Assembly (NCBI GenBank): GCA_003241175.1
Contig: QFOI01000190.1
Span: 1-6,990 of the forward strand
Direction: 5' to 3'
DNA from: Pseudopedobacter saltans
Lineage (GTDB): Bacteria > Bacteroidota > Bacteroidia > Chitinophagales > Chitinophagaceae
DNA: 6,990 nt
Shown in pieces: positions 1-4,503 of this stretch (its first letter is position 1; every line of letters begins with the position of its first letter). A program made the position numbers and the translations under genes. The notes under the pieces were generated by a model. That model had not been told where the DNA came from, searched no databases, and worked only from the letters and a program-made list of their open reading frames with translations.

Positions 1-311
1 GCTTTTAAACTTTGAAAATATTCGAAAGAATATTTTTCCCTTTCCTTCTCTGAAAAATGTAATCCATATATATCAGTTGGAGAGAGAGAATGTCGCTTTA
101 TAGTTGAATGAGGAAGTAAAACTTTTTGCAGTAAACGCGGATTTGTTTTTTGTATTTGTCCTACTAACTGAATAGTTAGTTCATCTACTTGTCTGATCCA
201 CAAACTATCCAATCCACAATATAGCATCGATATCATCCAATCCATTTCTTTTTGAGATGGATGATCAGGACTTGCGACCGTAACAGTATTTTTTTTAAGA
301 ATAGATTTCAC
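1..311 (-). CDS. ThiE/TenI-like thiamin-phosphate synthase family protein, partial (C-terminus off the window)
   Basis: The first 103 codons are visible; the gene runs off the left edge. The N-terminal pattern resembles the start of the TenI/ThiE (beta/alpha)8 barrel: a first strand NTVTVASPD (residues 8-16), a helix ending in LYCGLDSLWIRQ (30-41), a strand KVLLPH (63-68) and IYGLHFSEKER (81-91), which matches the family's 'GIHL..ER' turn. ThiE joins HMP-PP to thiazole phosphate to give thiamin phosphate; TenI relatives aromatise the thiazole. Position after thiS-thiC supports a thiamin role. The start is inferred: there is no in-frame ATG before residue 23, and GTG at 309-311 is the most economical choice, overlapping the end of thiC by 17 nt. 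TTG further upstream is possible. The motif usually reading (Q)LRxK is WIRQV here, so the arginine is kept and the lysine is absent. A divergent or TenI-type paralogue is therefore as likely as a working ThiE. The family call is from pattern recognition, not a profile search. Confidence 0.6.
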   Translation of the reverse strand, partial: MKSILKKNTVTVASPDHPSQKEMDWMISMLYCGLDSLWIRQVDELTIQLVGQIQKTNPRLLQKVLLPHSTIKRHSLSPTDIYGLHFSEKEREKYSFEYFQSLK

Positions 312-2130
312 TACCGTTGAATTTGAATTCCTCAGCTTTGTCAAACATGCCCTTGTCAGCACTTTCCCTTATTTCCTGCGTAATTTTCATGGAGCAAAAC
401 TTAGGACCACACATGGAACAGAAATGAGCAACTTTAGCGCCATCTGCGGGTAAGGTTTCATCATGAAAATCTCTGGCTGTGTCTGGATCCAAAGACAGGT
501 TAAATTGATCTTCCCATCTAAATTCGAACCTCGCTTTGCTTAATGCATTATCACGAACTTGTGCTCCGAAAAAACCTTTAGCAAGATCTGCTGCATGTGC
601 TGCCAACTTGTAAGTGATGACACCATCTTTTACATCTTTTTTGTTGGGAAGTCCTAGATGTTCTTTCGGGGTGACATAACATAACATTGAAGTGCCAAAC
701 CAGCCAATCATTGCAGCTCCGATAGCAGAAGTAATATGGTCATATCCTGGTGCAATATCCGTTGTTAATGGACCTAATGTGTAGAATGGAGCTTCTGAAC
801 AATGCTTCAACTGTTCATCCATATTTTCCTTTATTTTATGCATAGGTACATGTCCCGGACCTTCAATCATCACTTGGACATCATGTTTCCATGCAATTTT
901 TGTTAGTTCTCCTAGTGTTCGCAACTCGGCAAACTGTGCTTCATCATTGGCATCTGCTATACTTCCAGGTCTTAGTCCGTCCCCTAAAGAGAAAGCGACA
1001 TCATATTGCTTCATCAATATGCACATTTCTTCGAAATGTGTATACAAAAAATTCTCCTTGTGATGCGCCAAACACCATTTGGCCATAATGCTACCGCCAC
1101 GGGAAACGATGCCAGTCACTCTTTTGGCCGTTAGTGGAATATATCTAAGTAGAACCCCTGCGTGTATCGTAAAATAAGAAACACCTTGTTCTGCTTGTTC
1201 TATCAATGTATCTCTAAATAGTTCCCAAGTTAAGTCTTCTGCTTTTCCGTTTACTTTTTCCAATGCTTGGTAGATAGGAACTGTACCAATAGGAACAGGT
1301 GTGTTGCGCAATATCCATTCTCTAGTTTCATGTATATTGGCGCCAGTGGAAAGATCCATGATCGTGTCGGCACCCCATCTGGAAGCCCATACGGCTTTTT
1401 CTACTTCTTCATCAATACTAGACGTAACTGCACTATTGCCAATGTTGGCATTGATCTTTACTAAAAAATTGCGTCCAATAATCATGGGTTCACTTTCGGG
1501 GTGATTGATATTGTTGGGAAGGATAGCTCTACCTTCTGCAATCTCCTGGCGCACAAATTCTGGTGTAATTTCTCCTTTTTGAATATTAGCATCAAAACTA
1601 TGTCCACCTTGTGAACTCCCAAGTTGAGGATCTCCGCTCAAGATTTCGGATATCTTTTGGTTTTCCCTAATTGCGACAAATTCCATCTCAGCGGTTATTA
1701 TACCTTTTCTTGCATAGTGTAGTTGCGTTACATTTGAATTGTCTGTTGCTTTTCGTATAGTATTAAATACCTTAAATCTTAGATTAGAAATGTGTATATT
1801 TTCTAGTCTTTCTTTTCTGTACTTGGATTCGGTTTCTACAACTATATCGGTATCGTTTCTATCTAGAATCCATTTTTCACGTATTCGTGGCAAACCTTTA
1901 TCGGTATTGACTTTCGCAGTCTCATCTGTATAGATTCCACTCGTATCATAGACCGTTATTGGTTCATTTGGCACAAGTGCGCCATCCATTAATTTGGTTG
2001 GAGAAAGTTTGATTTCTCTCATAGGAACATTTATATCGAATAGCTTTCCTTTGATATAAATTTTCCGCGATCCAGATATTGGACCTGTTGTAATGGTTGT
2101 ACTAGTTGGAGTACTATCTTGTTTTTTCAT
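295..2130 (-). CDS. thiC: Phosphomethylpyrimidine synthase ThiC (radical SAM, HMP-P synthase)
   Basis: ThiC rearranges 5-aminoimidazole ribotide into hydroxymethylpyrimidine phosphate, the pyrimidine half of thiamin, in the cytoplasm using SAM and a [4Fe-4S] cluster. The 611-residue protein is full length. Residues about 20-115 form the N-terminal ThiC-associated region; the barrel follows. Family landmarks are visible: SRGGS (343-347), GDGLRPGSIADANDEAQF (383-400), EGPGHVPMHKI (423-433) and GPLTTDIAPGYDH (453-465). The C-terminal cluster motif CSMCGPKFC (571-579) gives the CX2CX4C ligands C571, C574 and C579, the non-canonical radical SAM signature of ThiC. H427 and H491 are the likely metal ligands, by family knowledge. 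The ATG at 2128-2130 has a strong GGAGGG ribosome binding site 8 nt upstream, inside thiS. It is the second gene of the riboswitch-controlled operon, 5 nt after thiS, and its last codons overlap the ThiE-like gene. The tail after the cluster motif is shorter than in E. coli, but no key residue is missing. Confidence 0.98.
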   Translation of the reverse strand: MKKQDSTPTSTTITTGPISGSRKIYIKGKLFDINVPMREIKLSPTKLMDGALVPNEPITVYDTSGIYTDETAKVNTDKGLPRIREKWILDRNDTDIVVETESKYRKERLENIHISNLRFKVFNTIRKATDNSNVTQLHYARKGIITAEMEFVAIRENQKISEILSGDPQLGSSQGGHSFDANIQKGEITPEFVRQEIAEGRAILPNNINHPESEPMIIGRNFLVKINANIGNSAVTSSIDEEVEKAVWASRWGADTIMDLSTGANIHETREWILRNTPVPIGTVPIYQALEKVNGKAEDLTWELFRDTLIEQAEQGVSYFTIHAGVLLRYIPLTAKRVTGIVSRGGSIMAKWCLAHHKENFLYTHFEEMCILMKQYDVAFSLGDGLRPGSIADANDEAQFAELRTLGELTKIAWKHDVQVMIEGPGHVPMHKIKENMDEQLKHCSEAPFYTLGPLTTDIAPGYDHITSAIGAAMIGWFGTSMLCYVTPKEHLGLPNKKDVKDGVITYKLAAHAADLAKGFFGAQVRDNALSKARFEFRWEDQFNLSLDPDTARDFHDETLPADGAKVAHFCSMCGPKFCSMKITQEIRESADKGMFDKAEEFKFNGSEIYS

Positions 2131-2135
2131 ACGGA

Positions 2136-2345
2136 TTACCCTCCTTGTGTTGCTTTTATAATGAGTATTTTGTCTCCGGATCGGAGCGTGTAGTTTGATA
2201 GTTTTGATTTTGGAATTACTTTTCCATTTACGGCAACAGCGATGCCCTCAAGCTTTTGAAGACAATAGTCCATCGCTATCTGCATCAAGGAGATGTTGGA
2301 AGGATGTTCGGTCTTTTGTTTGTTGATTTCTAATGTAATGTTCAT
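2136..2345 (-). CDS. thiS: Sulfur carrier protein ThiS
   Basis: ThiS is a small ubiquitin-fold protein. Its C-terminal glycine is adenylylated by ThiF, converted to a thiocarboxylate, and delivers sulfur to thiazole synthase ThiG. The 69-residue length is normal. The conserved stretch GIAVAVNGKVIPKSKL (34-49) and the final strand KILIIKATQGG (59-69) with the essential terminal Gly-Gly are all present. The ATG at 2343-2345 is the first in-frame start after the riboswitch leader and gives the expected N-terminal beta strand MNITLEIN. An AGGA lies only 1 nt before the ATG, too close to act as a normal ribosome binding site, and the start codon is inside a perfect hairpin. It is the first gene of the operon. 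The ThiG, ThiF and ThiH partners are not in the window and presumably lie further downstream (lower coordinates). Confidence 0.96.
   Translation of the reverse strand: MNITLEINKQKTEHPSNISLMQIAMDYCLQKLEGIAVAVNGKVIPKSKLSNYTLRSGDKILIIKATQGG
2139..2144 (-). promoter_or_regulatory. Strong Shine-Dalgarno for thiC inside the last two codons of thiS
   Basis: On the minus strand the last two thiS codons read GGA GGG, directly followed by the TAA stop. GGAGGG is a near-ideal anti-16S match and ends 8 nt before the thiC ATG, an optimal spacing. It fixes the thiC start and implies tight coupling of thiS and thiC translation. Confidence 0.85.
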
Positions 2346-2374
2346 TCCTACTAATTTTTGAACTCTAGGAATGA
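2342..2374 (-). promoter_or_regulatory. Perfect 9-bp hairpin that would sequester the thiS start codon
   Basis: In the transcript TCATTCCTA (2374-2366) is exactly complementary to TAGGAATGA (2350-2342), with a 15-nt loop between. The 3' arm contains the AGGA and the ATG of thiS. The structure would block initiation. Together with the upstream TPP aptamer and the lack of a terminator, this points to translational control. Pairing is seen directly; the function is inferred. Confidence 0.7.
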
Positions 2375-2392
2375 CGCAACGGCTATTGGAGT

Positions 2393-2443
2393 AAGTCGTT
2401 AAGACTTTCGATATAAAACAGAATGCTGTATATGCAAAAGTCT
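2393..2443 (-). promoter_or_regulatory. Structured expression platform of the thi leader (alternative hairpins)
   Basis: AGACTTT (2443-2437) pairs perfectly with AAAGTCT (2408-2402). It encloses ATATA/TATAT (2433-2429 with 2415-2411) and CAG/CTG closing a CATT loop (2425-2422). The same AAGTC (2407-2403) can instead pair with GACTT (2397-2393) across a 5-nt loop. ACTTTT (2441-2436) is also complementary to AAAAGT (2462-2457), which includes the 3' strand of aptamer helix P1. These pairings are mutually exclusive, as expected of a switch. No U-run follows the hairpins, so they are not intrinsic terminators. Confidence 0.55.
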
Positions 2444-2456
2444 ATGTTATCATTTT

Positions 2457-2529
2457 ACTTTTCCCTGCGTCGGTATTAACCGCATCAGGTTCAAAGGGTA
2501 TTATCTCAGCGCAATGGCACCCCTAAAGT
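2457..2529 (-). ncRNA. TPP riboswitch aptamer (THI element)
   Basis: The minus strand carries the conserved THI-box parts in order: AGGGGTGCC (2524-2516), GCGCTGAGATAATACCC (about 2512-2496), TGAACCTGATGCGGTTAATA (2491-2472) and CCGACGCAGGGAA (2471-2459 region). A closing helix P1 can form between ACTTT (2529-2525) and AAAGT (2461-2457). The CTGAGA and CTGATG segments are the known pyrimidine- and pyrophosphate-sensing cores. It lies 111 nt upstream of thiS, in a thiamin operon, so TPP binding is expected to repress thiS, thiC and the genes after them. Confidence 0.97.
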
Positions 2530-2535
2530 CTAAAT

Positions 2536-2543
2536 CAAAGGTA
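2536..2543 (-). promoter_or_regulatory. Probable thi operon promoter, -7 box TACCTTTG
   Basis: TACCTTTG matches the Bacteroidota -7 consensus TAnnTTTG exactly. Its 3' end lies about 7 nt before the start of aptamer helix P1 (2529), so transcription would begin right at the riboswitch. No clear TTG -33 element is seen at the usual distance; that stretch is a run of A and T, including the palindrome AAAAATATTTTT (2562-2573). Confidence 0.65.
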
Positions 2544-2594
2544 TTCTTTTATTTTAAAAAGAAAAATATTTTTTGAGAAATTCTAATTGTTGGG

Positions 2595-2619
2595 TTTTAT
2601 AGTTTACCAAACTATAAAA
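2595..2619. repeat. Perfect 11-bp inverted repeat with 3-nt centre
   Basis: The + strand arms are TTTTATAGTTT (2595-2605) and AAACTATAAAA (2609-2619), around ACC. The dyad lies between the pirin terminator stem and the thi promoter, about 50 bp upstream of the TACCTTTG box, and shares bases with the terminator U-tract. It could be a protein-binding operator or an RNA hairpin at the pirin transcript end. There is no U-run after it in either direction. Confidence 0.75.
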
Positions 2620-2646
2620 AATAAGAGCACGCTAACCGCATGCTCT
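2612..2646 (-). terminator. Intrinsic terminator of the pirin gene
   Basis: Read on the minus strand, AGAGCATGC (2646-2638) pairs with GCGTGCTCT (2632-2624): nine pairs with one T-G wobble and the 5-nt loop GGTTA. It is followed by TATTTTTTATAG. It begins 22 nt after the pirin stop codon and insulates the thi operon from pirin transcription. Confidence 0.85.
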
Positions 2647-2668
2647 CACAACTAAAAACAAAACTATT

Positions 2669-3541
2669 TTAACTGCCTGGAATTGGTACATAACCATCAT
2701 CTCCAGGTACTTTAGGAAATCGATGTGCGATCCAGTCTTCTTTAGCTTTTTCAATGACAGACCTATCTGAGTTTACAAAATTCCAATAAATAAATCGTTC
2801 TTCTTCAAATGGTTGTCCTCCAAAAATATATACGGTTGCACCTGCCGATATTTTAAAAGTACATAGTTGCGCCTCCTTGGCAATCAATAGTTGCTTGGAC
2901 CCATACTCTTGTCCTTCTATCTCGACAGTTCCATCCAAAACATATAGTGCGCTTTCTCCATAAAGCTCTTTGCCTATATTGATTTCCGTTGCAAAATCAG
3001 AGTGGATTTCCAAAAAAAACAAATCACTGTACACAGGGACAGGCGATTGGTGCCCAGCAGCCTTGCCAGCAATTAATTTATAAAAAACACCGCTGTCTTC
3101 CCATGATGGAATATCCTCTGCATTAGTGTGGGTGAAAGAAGAATCCCCGTTCTCCAAAGACTTTGGTAAGGCGACCCATAACTGAAAACCATGCAGCACT
3201 TTTTCTGTATGGCGCATGTACTCGGGTGTCCTTTCTGAATGCGAAACACCTTTTCCTGCTGTCATCCAGTTTACAGCACCTGGGGTAATCACTATGTCAT
3301 TGCCCATGCTATCCTGATGGCGAATAGCGCCTTCAAACAAATAAGTCAATGTGGACAATCCAATATGCGGATGGGGTGCAACATCCATATTCTGATAATC
3401 TTTTAACGCAGTAGGTCCCATATGGTCAATAAAAACGAATGGACCAACCGATCTTTTTTGTCTAAAAGGTAAAAGCCTTCCCACCAGAAAATTGCCAATA
3501 TCTGCTGCTTTTTCCTCCAGTATCAATCCAATATTTGACAT
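2669..3541 (-). CDS. Pirin family protein (bicupin, probable metal-binding)
   Basis: The protein has 290 residues, the normal pirin length, with two cupin domains. The N-terminal cupin (about 30-125) holds FVFIDHMGP (36-43), PHPHIGLSTLTYLFEG (56-71) and GKGVSHSERT (97-105). The pirin metal ligands are all present as H57, H59, H101 and E103. The C-terminal cupin (about 165-245) includes YVLDGTVEIEG (200-210) and IFGGQPFEE (239-247). Bacterial pirins are cytoplasmic; some, such as E. coli YhhW, show quercetin 2,3-dioxygenase activity in vitro, and others are proposed to bind protein partners. The physiological substrate cannot be read from the sequence. The ATG at 3539-3541 gives the expected N-terminus. 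It looks monocistronic, with a TAnnTTTG box upstream and a terminator downstream. Confidence 0.95.
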   Translation of the reverse strand: MSNIGLILEEKAADIGNFLVGRLLPFRQKRSVGPFVFIDHMGPTALKDYQNMDVAPHPHIGLSTLTYLFEGAIRHQDSMGNDIVITPGAVNWMTAGKGVSHSERTPEYMRHTEKVLHGFQLWVALPKSLENGDSSFTHTNAEDIPSWEDSGVFYKLIAGKAAGHQSPVPVYSDLFFLEIHSDFATEINIGKELYGESALYVLDGTVEIEGQEYGSKQLLIAKEAQLCTFKISAGATVYIFGGQPFEEERFIYWNFVNSDRSVIEKAKEDWIAHRFPKVPGDDGYVPIPGS

Positions 3542-3582
3542 AAAAGTATTTATGATTTTTACTAATAGTTTTACTTACAAAA

Positions 3583-3590
3583 CAAAAATA
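3583..3590 (-). promoter_or_regulatory. Probable pirin promoter, -7 box TATTTTTG
   Basis: TATTTTTG fits TAnnTTTG and lies in the 94-bp gap between panB and pirin, giving a leader of roughly 35 nt before the ATG. A TTG occurs 12 nt upstream, closer than the usual -33 spacing, so the call rests on the -7 box and position alone. AT-rich sequence raises the chance of a random match. Confidence 0.45.
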
Positions 3591-3608
3591 TTCCCCATTT
3601 GGCAATAA

Positions 3609-4503
3609 AATATTGAACTAGGACAAGATCCGTTTTTAATAAGATTCTTTTTCGTTAGGAAAATTGGTATTCTGCACATCTTCTATATAAGATTTTACAG
3701 CATTGTCGATGATAGTTGAAAGATCAACATATTTGCGTACGAATTTAGGAACCATACCTGTATTAAGTCCTAGCATGTCTTGCAAAACCAATACTTGTCC
3801 ATCGCATCTATTTCCCGCTCCAATACCAATGATAGGAATGGATATTTTTTCGGTAATCATTGCGGCCAATTCGGCCGGTATTTTTTCAAGAACAATAGCA
3901 AACACACCTGCTTTTTGCAGTTCAAATGCATCTAAAATCAATCTTTCCGCTTCATCATCCTCTTTGGCACGTAATCCGTAGCCTCCAAATTGGTTGACGG
4001 ATTGTGGTGTTAAACCTAAATGCCCCATTACTGGAATTCCAGATTTTACTAATGTTTGTATAGTGTCTACAATTTCAGATCCTCCTTCAAGTTTTAGTGC
4101 TGATGCACCTCCTTCTTTCATCATGCGAAAAGAGGATTGCAGCGCAAGTTCTTTACTGCCTTGATAAGACCCAAAAGGCAAATCGACGACAAGCAAAGCC
4201 CTCGAAATAGCTCGTTTAACAGAGGCACAATGGTATATCATCTGATCCAATGTAATAGGCAATGTCGTTTCGTACCCCGCCATCACATTGGCAGCACTAT
4301 CTCCCACTAAAATAATGTCAATTCCAGTTTTATCCAATATACTTGCCATTGTATAATCGTAGCAAGTAAGCATGGATATTTTTTTACCTTCTTGTTTGCG
4401 TTTTTGCAAATGAGGTACGGTTATTTTTTTTATAGAAGAATCAGAAACGTAAGACACGATTATATTGAATTAGGAATGATAAATTAAAAATAATATTGAA
4501 CTA
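3609..4503. repeat. 12-bp direct repeat flanking panB (3609-3620 and 4492-4503)
   Basis: AATATTGAACTA occurs exactly at 3609-3620, just after the panB stop, and at 4492-4503, overlapping the ftsK stop codon. A shorter related copy (ATATTGAA) lies at 4462-4469. In an AT-rich window of this size one exact 12-mer repeat is expected by chance, so no function is claimed. Confidence 0.3.
3636..4457 (-). CDS. panB: 3-methyl-2-oxobutanoate hydroxymethyltransferase PanB
   Basis: PanB transfers a hydroxymethyl group from 5,10-methylene-tetrahydrofolate to alpha-ketoisovalerate, making ketopantoate, the committed step to pantothenate and CoA. The 273-residue protein is a complete TIM barrel. It shows LTCYDYTMA (30-38), LVGDSAANVMAG (50-61), VVDLPFGSYQG (90-100), LKLEGG (121-126), MGHLGLTPQS (144-153), VLEKIP (189-194) and GIGAGNRCDGQVLVLQDMLG (211-230). 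Metal ligands D53, D92 and E124 and the catalytic-type E191 are all in place. The start is GTG at 4455-4457. There is no upstream ATG because an in-frame TAA lies five codons before, and the next ATG (residue 29) would cut into the conserved KITVPHLQKRKQEG start of the fold. It follows ftsK by 43 nt without a visible terminator, so read-through from ftsK is possible. No promoter is clear in that short AT-rich gap, and no terminator is seen after its own stop. Confidence 0.97.
   Translation of the reverse strand: MSYVSDSSIKKITVPHLQKRKQEGKKISMLTCYDYTMASILDKTGIDIILVGDSAANVMAGYETTLPITLDQMIYHCASVKRAISRALLVVDLPFGSYQGSKELALQSSFRMMKEGGASALKLEGGSEIVDTIQTLVKSGIPVMGHLGLTPQSVNQFGGYGLRAKEDDEAERLILDAFELQKAGVFAIVLEKIPAELAAMITEKISIPIIGIGAGNRCDGQVLVLQDMLGLNTGMVPKFVRKYVDLSTIIDNAVKSYIEDVQNTNFPNEKESY

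Noticed and set aside
2402..2443. Leader hairpin as an intrinsic transcription terminator of the riboswitch
   Set aside because: The 3' arm is followed by TAACGACTTACTCC with no U-run, so it does not fit an intrinsic terminator.
3703..3981. 92-codon open frame on the + strand opposite panB
   Set aside because: It is antisense to conserved PanB sequence, with no independent start signal or recognisable protein.
4458..4465. TATAAT-like sequence just before the panB GTG as a -10 box
   Set aside because: It sits only a few bases before the start codon, so transcription would begin inside the gene; Bacteroidota also use TAnnTTTG rather than TATAAT.
4471..4479. Copy of the 9-mer TAGGAATGA from the thiS start hairpin, located upstream of panB
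   Set aside because: There is no partner arm nearby to make a hairpin at panB, and a single 9-mer repeat in a window of this size is expected by chance.
3609..4503. 12-bp direct repeats on both sides of panB as a possible insertion footprint
   Set aside because: About one exact 12-mer repeat is expected by chance in 7 kb. There is no terminal inverted repeat or transposase, and panB is a normal native-type gene.
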